Shown here piece by piece: positions 9,082-16,575 of a DNA stretch of 64,000 bases (positions within the stretch are counted from its first letter, which is position 1; each line of letters opens with the position of its first letter). The position numbers were made by a program, and so were the translations under genes. The stretch comes from Pseudarthrobacter sp. C4D7. GTDB lineage: Bacteria; Actinomycetota; Actinomycetes; Actinomycetales; Micrococcaceae. The notes under the pieces are model-generated. The model searched no databases. It saw nothing but the letters and a program-made list of their open reading frames with translations, and was not told where the DNA came from. The stretch covers positions 62,001 through 126,000 of the forward strand of contig NZ_JABFMW010000009.1 in the NCBI RefSeq assembly GCF_013359725.1. Reading direction: 5' to 3'.

Positions 9082-9543
9082 ATGAACCGGAAAGGAACTT
9101 CCGGCGTATACATAAGCGTGGCCCTACGACTATTGACCGCCCTGGCGCTGTTCATCGATGCCGGCGTGCACCTCTCCCTGGCCCCGGGGTACCAGAATGC
9201 GCAGCCCGGCACCGTCAGCCAGGGCACGCTCTTCCTCCTGGAGGCCACCGTGGCGCTGGTGGCCGGCGCCTACGTCCTGGTCCGCGGCAGCAGGACTGCC
9301 TATGCCGTGGCCCTGGTGGTTGCCCTCAGCGCGTTCGCCGCCGTCGTGCTTTACGCGTACGTGGACATCCCCGCCATCGGGCCCATCCCCGCCATGTACG
9401 ATCCCGTCTGGTTCTTCTCCAAAATTCTCAGCGCCGTGGCCGAGGGAGCAGGGGCGCTGCTGGCGCTCGCCGGGGTGGTGCGTGCCGGCAGGAGGACGCA
9501 CGACGCCGGGGCCGGGCGTGGTGCCCGGCGCCGCCGCCGATGA
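9082..9543 (+). CDS. Small integral membrane protein, 153 aa
   Basis: Four hydrophobic segments cover most of the chain (residues ~10-30, 47-68, 72-92, 108-130), with a DAGVHLSLAPGYQ loop after the first and an Arg-rich cytoplasmic tail. The pattern resembles DoxX-like or other small four-helix membrane proteins, but I do not recognise a specific family. ATG 9082 has GGGCGGA directly upstream. The next gene, a CDP-alcohol phosphatidyltransferase, begins 42 bp downstream on the same strand, so the two are likely co-transcribed and may both act on membrane lipids. Confidence 0.7.
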   Translation: MNRKGTSGVYISVALRLLTALALFIDAGVHLSLAPGYQNAQPGTVSQGTLFLLEATVALVAGAYVLVRGSRTAYAVALVVALSAFAAVVLYAYVDIPAIGPIPAMYDPVWFFSKILSAVAEGAGALLALAGVVRAGRRTHDAGAGRGARRRRR

Positions 9544-9585
9544 CCAGCACCGGAGCCGTTGCCGGCATGCGGGGAGAGGTGTCAG

Positions 9586-10320
9586 ATGGGCGGGGCTGAA
9601 CGGGCGGTGCCGGACGCGTTCGGTGCCGTCTCCACCTACCTGGTGTCGGCCCTGGTGCTGACATCCCTGTCCCCCGCCGGGACGGTCCTCCAACTGGCGG
9701 GACTGGCGGCAGGAGCACTGGTGACCGTGGCCGCCGTCGGCTCCGTCCTGCGGCGGATCCCGCGCTTCTCGACGCCGGCGGACCGCGTCACCCTGCTGCG
9801 CGCTGTCCTGGTGTCGCTCTGCGCGGTGCTGGCGGTTCCGCAGCTGGTCACGGGCGGACGCACCGGCCTCCTCCTCCCGGTCCTGGGCGCTGCCGCGTTC
9901 CTCCTGGACGGGGTGGACGGCGCGGTGGCCAGGCGGACAGGAACCTCGTCGGCGGCCGGGGCCCGGTTCGATGCCGCCACCGACGCCGCGCTGGTCCTGG
10001 TGCTCAGCGTCGCGGCCGTCCCGGTGGCCGGTCCGTGGACCTTGGGCATCGGCGCCATGTACTACGCTTTCGTGGCCGCGGGCCGGATCCGGCCGCACCT
10101 CCGCAGGGCGCTGCCGCCCAGGGCCTCCCGCAAAGCCATCGGGGCGTTCCAGCCGTTCGCGCTGCTGGCTGCCCTCCTCCCCGGCGTCCCGGCGGTGGCC
10201 GCTGCATCGGTTGCCGAGCTGGCGCTGGCATTGCTGACCTGGTCCTTTGCCCGCGACGTCCTCCAGCTGGAGCGCCTGCACCGCGCCGGGCTCCGGGACG
10301 TGGGCGCGCCGGCGCCGTAG
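9586..10320 (+). CDS. CDP-alcohol phosphatidyltransferase family protein
   Basis: 244 residues with a complete CDP-OH-P signature: D111-G112-x2-A115-R116-x8-G125-x3-D129-x3-D133. The four conserved acidic/glycine positions coordinate the metal and CDP-alcohol. Six or so hydrophobic helices surround it. Members transfer a phosphatidyl or phospho-alcohol group from a CDP-activated donor in phospholipid or related lipid synthesis; the acceptor here cannot be told. GGGGAGAGG lies 6 nt before ATG 9586, which decides the start over ATG 9559. It ends 25 bp before the convergent fluoride channel gene. Confidence 0.85.
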   Translation: MGGAERAVPDAFGAVSTYLVSALVLTSLSPAGTVLQLAGLAAGALVTVAAVGSVLRRIPRFSTPADRVTLLRAVLVSLCAVLAVPQLVTGGRTGLLLPVLGAAAFLLDGVDGAVARRTGTSSAAGARFDAATDAALVLVLSVAAVPVAGPWTLGIGAMYYAFVAAGRIRPHLRRALPPRASRKAIGAFQPFALLAALLPGVPAVAAASVAELALALLTWSFARDVLQLERLHRAGLRDVGAPAP

Positions 10321-10345
10321 GGCTGGTGCCCCGGCCGGCGGGGGC

Positions 10346-10723
10346 CTACAGCAGCCCGGCGAGGGCGAAGCCGCCGGCGGCGGCACCCACCGCGGCGGCC
10401 GCGGTGCCCAGGGCGTTGAGGAGTGCCATGCCCGTGCGGCGGGACTGGACCAGGCGGACGGTTTCGAAGCTCGCGGTGCTGAAGGTGGTGAAGCCGCCCA
10501 GGAACCCGGTGCCGGCAATGGCCTGCAGCTCGGGTGGTGCCGCGTGCATGACCACGGCACCGGCCAGCAGGCCCAGCAGGAACGATCCCGTCACGTTGAT
10601 GGCGATGGTGCCCACCGGAAGGGCGGTCCGGATTTTGGCACGCACCAGGCCGTCGACGACGAACCGGGCAGCAGCGCCGAGGCCGCCGGCGAGCCCCAGC
10701 AGGATGATGGCCAGGGCGCTCAC
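10346..10723 (-). CDS. crcB: Fluoride channel subunit FluC/CrcB (second)
   Basis: 125 residues, four membrane helices, with the family signatures GTIAINVTGSFLLG (helix 2, the Asn lining the pore) and GTGFLGGFTTFSTASFE (helix 3 break and Phe-box). FluC proteins form dual-topology dimers that export fluoride. Two adjacent copies, as here, usually assemble as a heterodimer of oppositely oriented subunits. The start overlaps the previous crcB stop as ATGA. It is the last gene of the usp-crcB-crcB operon. Confidence 0.93.
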   Translation of the reverse strand: MSALAIILLGLAGGLGAAARFVVDGLVRAKIRTALPVGTIAINVTGSFLLGLLAGAVVMHAAPPELQAIAGTGFLGGFTTFSTASFETVRLVQSRRTGMALLNALGTAAAAVGAAAGGFALAGLL

Positions 10724-11250
10724 CGGTCTTCCTCCTTCGCAGCGCCAGGGGTTTCCCCGTGCCGGGTGCTGGCCCGGGCGTGGTGGGCAGCTGCCAGCCG
10801 GATGCCTGCCACGGTTGCCGCGGCTCCCACCAGCACGGAGGCTCCCACATACATGACGGCGTCTGCGCTGCGGCCGGCATTGAACAAGGCGGTGGCTTCA
10901 ACTGCCAGGGTGCTGTAGGTGGTGAAGGCGCCCAGGAACCCGGTGCCGGCCAGCAGCCGGAGCAGCCGCCGCCGTCCTGCGTCCGGACCGCGGCGGACCA
11001 GTGCTTCGAGCAGGGCACCAAGGAGGAACGCCCCAGCCACGTTGATGATGAGCGTGGGCAGCGGCCAGCCGCCCGGTGCGGGCAGGACGCCGGCCAGGCC
11101 GTAGCGGGCCAGGGCGCCGAAGGTGCCGCCGGCGATGACCACCAGGACGAACCCGGGGTGCAGGTGGACCGGCCGGTGGACGCGCGCCTCCCCCAGGGTC
11201 CCCCGGTCCGTGGTGCCGGCTGTTTCGGTTTGGGGGGCGGGCTGCTCCAT
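10720..11250 (-). CDS. crcB: Fluoride channel subunit FluC/CrcB (first)
   Basis: 176 residues, longer than its partner because of a ~30-residue hydrophilic N-terminal arm and a basic C-terminal tail. The core has GGTFGALARYGLAG, TLIINVAGAFLLG and GTGFLGAFTTYSTLAVE, matching the FluC pore and Phe-box motifs. It overlaps the usp gene at its start and the second crcB at its end (4 bp each), so translation is coupled. Two linked paralogues point to a heterodimeric fluoride exporter. No fluoride riboswitch was recognised upstream. Confidence 0.92.
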   Translation of the reverse strand: MEQPAPQTETAGTTDRGTLGEARVHRPVHLHPGFVLVVIAGGTFGALARYGLAGVLPAPGGWPLPTLIINVAGAFLLGALLEALVRRGPDAGRRRLLRLLAGTGFLGAFTTYSTLAVEATALFNAGRSADAVMYVGASVLVGAAATVAGIRLAAAHHARASTRHGETPGAAKEEDR

Positions 11251-11798
11251 CAGTGGCCTGCCTTGGGTTGCTGCCTGGGCTGCGGGGCCAGCGGGACAAC
11301 CAGGATGGGCCGGTGCTGGCGGTGGGTGAGGTGGACAGCAACGGATCCCACCAGGAGTTCTTCGAACCGCGCCCCGAGCCCGCGCTCGCGGGTGCCCACC
11401 ACGATGACGGACGCGCCGGTGGATTCCGCCAACCGACCCAGCGCCCGGGCCGGATCGCCGGCGAGGGTGACAAAGGACCAGTCGACGCCGACCGCGCCCA
11501 GGGCGTCGCGGAGGTGCCCGGCCAGGGAAGCGCTGATCCCTTCGATGTCGTCATCAACCCCGTCGGGGTCGATGGGGCTGGCTTCCATCCTGCCGCCAGG
11601 CTCTTCAACCAGGTAGGTGGTCACGTCCACGTAGGCGCAGACCAGCTTCACGCCCAGGCTGCGGGCCAGGTCCGCGGCGCGGTGCGCCACCGCCAGCGGC
11701 TGGCCCGGCACCACGCCCATGAGCACCGGGCCGCTGATTTTCTGCGGGATGTATGGGGCATGGCCGGTGGAGGGGGTGGGTTTCTCAGGCTCAGTCAC
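11250..11798 (-). CDS. Universal stress protein family
   Basis: 182 residues from GTG 11798, chosen because AGGAGAG lies 5-6 nt upstream; an open frame extends further but lacks a ribosome site and family similarity. A ~25-residue Pro-rich arm precedes one Usp domain: GPVLMGVVPGQP (strand 1), AADLARSLGVKLVCAYVDV, then ASVIVVGTRERGLGARFEELLVGSVA, which approximates the ATP-binding GxxG-x9-G(S/T) loop, and HRPILVVP at the end. It heads an operon with two fluoride-channel genes through 4-bp overlaps, so it may be co-induced with fluoride or general stress. Confidence 0.85.
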   Translation of the reverse strand: MTEPEKPTPSTGHAPYIPQKISGPVLMGVVPGQPLAVAHRAADLARSLGVKLVCAYVDVTTYLVEEPGGRMEASPIDPDGVDDDIEGISASLAGHLRDALGAVGVDWSFVTLAGDPARALGRLAESTGASVIVVGTRERGLGARFEELLVGSVAVHLTHRQHRPILVVPLAPQPRQQPKAGH

Positions 11799-11977
11799 AG
11801 GCTCTCCTGTCGGGGTGGGGCAGGAAAACTGGGCCGGGTGCGGGCACGGTTCACCTGCCTTCGTATCAGCAAAGACAGGAACCATCAGCCATTCGGCGGT
11901 TCGAAGACCGCGCACCTGCGCGGGCTTCCGGCGGGATCCATCACCGTGAAGAGAGACTACAACTTTTCCTGCGGCGT

Positions 11978-12008
11978 GCGCCACCGCTGCCGAAGCCGAC
12001 GGTGGCGC
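11978..12008 (-). terminator. Hairpin downstream of the PKD-protein gene
   Basis: GCGCCACCG (11978-11986) pairs perfectly with CGGTGGCGC (12000-12008) around a 13-nt loop, directly after the stop codon of the minus-strand PKD gene. No U-tract follows, so this would be a U-less actinobacterial type terminator or an mRNA-stabilising stem. Confidence 0.5.
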
Positions 12009-12012
12009 GCCG

Positions 12013-14241
12013 TCAGTCGGCCGGCTTCAACGCGGCACGCCAGGCGGCAGCGGCGCGGACGGCGCTGAAGGTCCAGGTAGCCGTCCCGCTCGCCCCCGCC
12101 GCCGCCTGCACCGCGTCAGCGTGCTCGGCCGTCTGCCCGCCGGCCGCTTCCCAGCGTTCCGTCCAGGCGGCAGGAGCAGTGAAGACGGGCGAGGCACAGT
12201 CGCAGGCGATCGCCCCGATCAGCATGGCTCCGTTGGTGGCGGTGGTAACGCTTCCCACCGTGAGGCTGCTCTTGGTCCAGCTGGTGTCCACCGCCGTGAC
12301 CACGCTGCTGTCCAGAGGCTTGGCGTTGTCCACACCCCGGTAGGCCGTCATTCCCCCGCCCCATTTCACGGCCGTATTGAGCGTCCACGAGGGGCTCGCC
12401 GGGTCTCCTGCCGCTGCCACCCGGTAGTAGCTGAAGAGCCGTGACCCGGATCCGACAGAGAGGCCCGACACGATGGGTGTCCATCCGGCCGGCGGCGTCA
12501 CCGTGGAGTTCAGGTCACCGGCAATTGATGCGACCAGGACATCCCCGGCCGCCGTACCCGCCGGAACTGTCAGCACGGCCTTTCCAACGGCCGTGCCCGA
12601 GTACGTGGTGCTGGAACCCACTACGGTGATTCCGGCGCCGGCGGGCGGTGGGGTCGTGCCGCTCGTAACCGTTATGGCGGTGCTGGCGGAGGATGACCCG
12701 CCGCTGTTCGTGGCGGTCAGCTTGGCGGTGTAGGTGCCGGCCGCAGCGTAGCTGTGGGTGGGGTTCTGGGCGGTGGACGTCCCGCCGTCGCCGAAGTCCC
12801 AGGCCCAGGACGTTGGCGCCCCGGTGGAGGTGTCAGTGAACGCCACGTTCAGTGGCGCGGTTCCCGACGTGGGGTTTGCCGTGAACGATGCCTTGGGTGC
12901 TGCGGGGGCCGGAGTTCCCGATCCCAGGGGCCGGTCCGAGTACCAGTAACGCTTGGCCGAATTGTCAGTGGCCAGGATGACGATGCCCGTGGAGCTGTTG
13001 ACGCTCTGCTTGGTGGTGGTGACATCGTTCATCTTGGAAGCCGAGGCGCTCTGAATCACCGGCGTTCCCCGGCCAGAGCCGAAGACCGGGTTGTCCATGG
13101 ACGCCGTCTTCTCGTAGATGGCGCCCGGTATGCCGGACCACTGGCAGCCGCTGACCGAGGTTGGCGGCGCGGTCTGGAATGCGTGGACCAGGTTGTTTTG
13201 GGTGTCCAAAAGGATCTGTGGACGGGAGACGCAGTCGCCGGCCACCGAGATGGTGGACTGGGTAAAGGCGCCGGTTCCCGGCTTGAACACCAGAAGCACC
13301 AGCTGCGGCAGCGTCTTGTCCGAGGAGTAGTCGTTCAGGCTGGTCTTGACTGCCGCGAAAACACGCCCGGAGGTGTCCGTCTGGAGGGTCTTCAGGTTCA
13401 GGTGGTCATCGGACTGCCCTTTGCCCCGCAAGGCGGGCTGCAGCTTCCAGTTCGAATCCGGAGCTTTCCCGTCCGCGTGGGTGGCCCACCATACGGTGTT
13501 GGCAAGGTGGTCGCTCCACATCACGCCGATCTGGTTGTTGCCAAACGCCACCACCGCAGAAATGTCGTCCGGCGCTGGGTGGGGGCTGGCTACCGGGAGT
13601 ACGAACGGCGACCGCCAGCTGGCGCCTCCGTTGGCGGAATAGTTCACGTAGACCGAATTGGTGTACCCGGATGTTGAGTTGCCGGCCACCTGCGTCCAGG
13701 TGACCCAGACGCCGCCCAGCGAATCCTTGTCCAAAGTCATGGACTCGCTGGAGTTGTTGGAAATGACGGTGGGAAAGCCAGCATCCAGGACATACTTGCC
13801 GCCCGAGTAGCTGTAGCGGTACAGCTTCGCGGGCTGACCGGACAACGAGGGCTTCGGGGTTCCATCCCCTGTCACCGTCACCACATGGGAGGCAATGTAG
13901 AGCTTGCTGCCGTCCCACAGCACGTCCGCGAGCGTACTTGCCCGGGTATCGTTCACGATCCCCGTGTTGACCCACGTCTTGGACGGGCGGTCCAGCCGGT
14001 AAATACTCCAGCCCGCTCCGGTGGTCCACATGTCCGCCCACCAGGATCCGTCGTTGAACCACAGCTTGCTCTGCGGCTTGTCCGCGGTGGGTGGATTCGA
14101 CACCCCGGAGTACGAAATGCTCTGCGTGCCGTAGACCGGGTCTGCATTTGCCTTCCCGGGTGCCACCAGGCTGACAGCGGCCAGGACCAGGAACAAAACC
14201 ACGGCCTGGATGATGCGGACGTTTTGCAGACGGACTTTCAT
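12013..14241 (-). CDS. Secreted PKD-domain protein with beta-propeller-like N-terminal region
   Basis: 742 residues. A signal peptide (basic start, hydrophobic residues ~11-26, then ANADP) directs export. Residues ~35-445 contain repeated WxD/NDGSWWAD and SWRSPF-like blades, consistent with a sialidase/WD-like beta-propeller. A clear PKD domain follows at about 450-540 (GTAPLNVAFTDTSTG, then WDFGDGGTST, then HSYAAAGTYTAKLTATN). The C-terminal ~190 residues form a further beta-sandwich-like domain. No anchor motif is seen, so it is probably released or wall-associated. Good ribosome site AGGAG before ATG 14241. It may bind or degrade a polysaccharide; no catalytic residues can be assigned by eye. 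Confidence 0.8.
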   Translation of the reverse strand: MKVRLQNVRIIQAVVLFLVLAAVSLVAPGKANADPVYGTQSISYSGVSNPPTADKPQSKLWFNDGSWWADMWTTGAGWSIYRLDRPSKTWVNTGIVNDTRASTLADVLWDGSKLYIASHVVTVTGDGTPKPSLSGQPAKLYRYSYSGGKYVLDAGFPTVISNNSSESMTLDKDSLGGVWVTWTQVAGNSTSGYTNSVYVNYSANGGASWRSPFVLPVASPHPAPDDISAVVAFGNNQIGVMWSDHLANTVWWATHADGKAPDSNWKLQPALRGKGQSDDHLNLKTLQTDTSGRVFAAVKTSLNDYSSDKTLPQLVLLVFKPGTGAFTQSTISVAGDCVSRPQILLDTQNNLVHAFQTAPPTSVSGCQWSGIPGAIYEKTASMDNPVFGSGRGTPVIQSASASKMNDVTTTKQSVNSSTGIVILATDNSAKRYWYSDRPLGSGTPAPAAPKASFTANPTSGTAPLNVAFTDTSTGAPTSWAWDFGDGGTSTAQNPTHSYAAAGTYTAKLTATNSGGSSSASTAITVTSGTTPPPAGAGITVVGSSTTYSGTAVGKAVLTVPAGTAAGDVLVASIAGDLNSTVTPPAGWTPIVSGLSVGSGSRLFSYYRVAAAGDPASPSWTLNTAVKWGGGMTAYRGVDNAKPLDSSVVTAVDTSWTKSSLTVGSVTTATNGAMLIGAIACDCASPVFTAPAAWTERWEAAGGQTAEHADAVQAAAGASGTATWTFSAVRAAAAWRAALKPAD

Positions 14242-14325
14242 GGCACGCTCCTGGGACCAGACGGCAATGGAGGGTGCGGTGGCCCGTAGTCCCAGAATCA
14301 GCGGGCCCCATCACCCTTACGCGCA

Positions 14326-14355
14326 ACCATAGGAGGGGGCTTCAGCCAGCGGCAA
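14326..14355 (-). promoter_or_regulatory. Putative promoter of the PKD-protein gene
   Basis: On the minus strand TTGCCG (14350-14355) is separated by 18 nt from TATGGT (14326-14331), a plausible -35/-10 pair about 85 nt before the start codon. Confidence 0.45.
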
Positions 14356-14376
14356 GACTATCCCCGTACGCAATTA

Positions 14377-14433
14377 TTAGGGGCTCCGCAGAACCCCTAA
14401 CCTGATGGTCACCCGCACCGCCGAAACCCCTAA
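14377..14433. promoter_or_regulatory. Triple heptamer operator (TTAGGGG / CCCCTAA x2)
   Basis: TTAGGGG (14377-14383) and CCCCTAA (14394-14400) form a perfect inverted repeat with a 10-nt spacer. A second CCCCTAA (14427-14433) is spaced 33 bp, three helical turns, from the first. It lies about 60-70 bp upstream of the predicted start of transcription, where an activator would bind. The regulator is unknown; LuxR/NarL-type factors use comparable heptamers. Confidence 0.5.
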
Positions 14434-14570
14434 AAGCCCCCGTGGCCGCGGGACCCAACACCCAGCAGGTCGGCGTCCTTGGCTCCATCCGCACGTTCCG
14501 GCTTGCTGCCTGCACTCAGCTCAGTGTCAGCATGTTTCCGGCGACGGGGCTGGTCAAGGGCCGGATGCAC

Positions 14571-15938
14571 CTATTTCGGCAGCGATACGTCCGCTGGCCC
14601 GGCCTGCACCTGCGCGGCACAGGACCCGGCATGGTCGAGCAGGCTCCGCCGATCCGCCGCTGCGTACCCAGCGGCGGCTATTGCACTGCGCAAGCGGTCC
14701 AGATGGTCCAGAACAGCATCCCGGTACAGGCCCCTCCGGTCGCACCAGCCGACCTCGTACAGGAGGTCCACCAGACGCCGGGCCACGTCAGGGTCGCCGG
14801 CGCCGTAGTTCCTTATCTGCCCGACGGACAGGTCCAGCAGCGCGGGCAACCCCGGAAGCGACATGACAACCCGCACCCGTCCCTCGTCGTCAACAATCTG
14901 CTCCGGACCCGGGTTCCTGTCGACCAGGCGGCACAGCAGGGCCGAGAGGTGGCCGAGGACATGCACTGCCGTGGTTGGATCATTGATGCCCGGGGACAAA
15001 GCCCTCGCCGCCACGTCCACCAACTGCCGGAACCCGAACGCAACGTCCTGGACGCTGGTGCGTTCAAATCCGGAGCCCACCGCCCTGTTAATCACCCGCT
15101 GCAGATCTTCCCTGGCCTCTGGTCCCGGACGGGCTCCCGCTTCAAGCGGCCAGGCGGTGGCAAACGGAACCCCTTCTACCAGGGAGCTGCCCGGCTCCCT
15201 GTCTATCCTGACCACGGCATCGAAGCTGACCGCCGCCGCCAGAAGGGCATCTTTGTCCAGCGAGGTGAGGAACCCCGAGGACCCTGCCGTGATGGGGAAA
15301 CCACCCGGCTGTTGGGAGGCCGGGGCGCCGTTCGTGGGCCGGTCACCGGGAAACACCCGGTCAATAGTGGCCCGCGTTTCGCCGCCCACCCGGCGCAGCA
15401 TGGTTTCCACCCGGATCTCCCGTGCAAGGTGCGCGAGGAACAACACCAGGCACACCACACTGGCAATAGCCAGCACGAACGCGACAGTCACCGATATTTC
15501 AGGGACAAATGCCGTGTTGCTGCTGGTCTGGTCGCGGACGCTGCGGAGCACTGTCAAGGCGAACGCAAACGCCGCCAGGAACAGCGCCAGAGTGCCGTGG
15601 ACAAAGCGGTCGGCAGTAAACGTCCGCAGGAGCCGGGGCGAAAACTGGCCGCTGGCCAACTGCAGGGTGACTACCGTCAGGGAAAAGGTCAGGGAGGTTA
15701 CCGTGATAAGGGATCCTGCGATGGCTTGCAGGACCGCCCTCGCCGCTTCCGGGCCGCCGCTGAACAAAAACACGCTGACGCTGCCCGGCAGCTGTCCCTC
15801 CACACTGGAATCCAGCGCCGGCAATCCCACTCCAAGTGCCACGGCAGCTGCAATTGCCAGTACCGGCAGCGGCCACAGCTGCGTCCGCAGCGCATCCAGC
15901 CAAAGAGCAACACGTCCGTTCAGCAATGGTCCGCCCAC
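14571..15938 (-). CDS. DUF2254 membrane protein
   Basis: 455 residues. Two N-terminal helices (residues ~20-40 and 55-85), a conserved SLTFSLTVVTLQLASGQFSPRLLR segment, then two more helices (~115-135 and 148-170) and a soluble C-terminal half with SPGINDPTTAVHVLGHL. This is the DUF2254 pattern; function unknown, with a channel or stress role often suggested. The GTG start at 15938 has no good ribosome site. Instead, AAGGGGAGA precedes an overlapping ATG at 15958 in another frame, encoding a 12-codon peptide that ends just inside this gene, so translation may be coupled or the start region may carry a frameshift. Confidence 0.85.
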   Translation of the reverse strand: MGGPLLNGRVALWLDALRTQLWPLPVLAIAAAVALGVGLPALDSSVEGQLPGSVSVFLFSGGPEAARAVLQAIAGSLITVTSLTFSLTVVTLQLASGQFSPRLLRTFTADRFVHGTLALFLAAFAFALTVLRSVRDQTSSNTAFVPEISVTVAFVLAIASVVCLVLFLAHLAREIRVETMLRRVGGETRATIDRVFPGDRPTNGAPASQQPGGFPITAGSSGFLTSLDKDALLAAAVSFDAVVRIDREPGSSLVEGVPFATAWPLEAGARPGPEAREDLQRVINRAVGSGFERTSVQDVAFGFRQLVDVAARALSPGINDPTTAVHVLGHLSALLCRLVDRNPGPEQIVDDEGRVRVVMSLPGLPALLDLSVGQIRNYGAGDPDVARRLVDLLYEVGWCDRRGLYRDAVLDHLDRLRSAIAAAGYAAADRRSLLDHAGSCAAQVQAGPADVSLPK

Positions 15939-15958
15939 CCCGGGAATACGTCAGCCAT
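15920..15958 (-). CDS. Possible 12-codon leader ORF overlapping the DUF2254 start
   Basis: ATG 15958 with the strong site AAGGGGAGA 5 nt upstream encodes MADVFPGWADHC and stops at TGA 15922-15920, inside the DUF2254 frame, 15 nt past its GTG and overlapping an alternative TTG. It may couple translation to DUF2254 or mark a frameshifted true start. Confidence 0.35.
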   Translation of the reverse strand: MADVFPGWADHC

Positions 15959-16329
15959 GGATTCTCCCCTTTGCTGCAGCGGTGTTTCAGGCGCAGAGGG
16001 CGCTGTTGCACGCCGTCCATGCACCTGCCGGATTTGGCAGTCCCTCGACAGTAACCGTACTGCCGCGGGGCCGTAAACCGGGGTGCAGTCGCCGGCGGGC
16101 CGATAACGTTCGAGGCACGAAACGGGCTCTGGGCGGCTTTTCCCTTAGGCCAATCGCGATGCACTGCTAGCGTGCATATATGTCATCCGGCATATTATGC
16201 CGCCGGTTATTACTACAGTCCCGTCCGACTTTCGGCCCGCCGGGACGGCAGGACCGGTACTGGCCCGCCAGCCGCGGCGATTCGCCGCTCCCCCTGCCGA
16301 CGGGGACGGACAAACAAGGATGAAGGTGC
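15939..16329. other. 391-bp intergenic region between divergent DUF2254 and csp genes
   Basis: The right part carries the extended -10 promoter and palindrome at 16165-16202 and a ~130-nt csp leader. The left part carries the 12-codon leader ORF (15958-15920, minus) and GC-rich sequence without a gene I can recognise. Confidence 0.6.
16165..16202 (+). promoter_or_regulatory. Extended -10 promoter plus 15-bp palindrome upstream of csp
   Basis: TGC-TAGCGT (16165-16173) is an extended -10 element. The perfect palindrome CGGCATATTATGCCG (16188-16202) follows at a fixed offset. The same module, with matching spacing, is found at 17942-17979. Confidence 0.6.
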
Positions 16330-16533
16330 ATGGAAACAGGCATAGTCAGGTGGTTCAGTCCGGAAAAGGGCGTCGGTTTCATCATTCCCGATAACGGTTC
16401 AGAGGATGTCTTCGCCCATTTCACGGCCGTTCTTGCCACGGGACAGCCGGCGCTCGTCAAGGACTTGAAAGTTGAGTTCAGCGTCACGATCGGCCCCGGC
16501 GGACCCGTGGCGGAAAACATTCGCGTTTTGTGA
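16330..16533 (+). CDS. Cold-shock domain protein (divergent CspA type)
   Basis: 67 residues, the standard single cold-shock domain length. METGIVRWFSPEKGVGFIIPD contains RNP1 with a Val replacing the usual Phe (KGFGFI), and DVFAHFTAV is RNP2 with an Ala in place of the second Val/Ile. These changes remove one aromatic nucleic-acid-stacking residue, so binding may be altered. AAGGATGAAGG lies upstream of ATG 16330. It follows a long leader of ~130 nt and is 42 bp from the APC permease gene on the same strand, so the two are likely co-transcribed. Confidence 0.88.
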   Translation: METGIVRWFSPEKGVGFIIPDNGSEDVFAHFTAVLATGQPALVKDLKVEFSVTIGPGGPVAENIRVL

Positions 16534-16575
16534 TTTTCGAACCGATGATGAAGCCAGGAGGAGGGACAACACGAC

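Larger units (their letters stand above)
14242..14570. other. 329-bp intergenic region between PKD and DUF2254 genes
   Basis: It holds the PKD-gene promoter, a cluster of three CCCCTAA/TTAGGGG heptamers (14377-14433) and about 130 bp of unremarkable GC-rich sequence downstream of the DUF2254 stop codon. No further gene was recognised. Confidence 0.6.
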
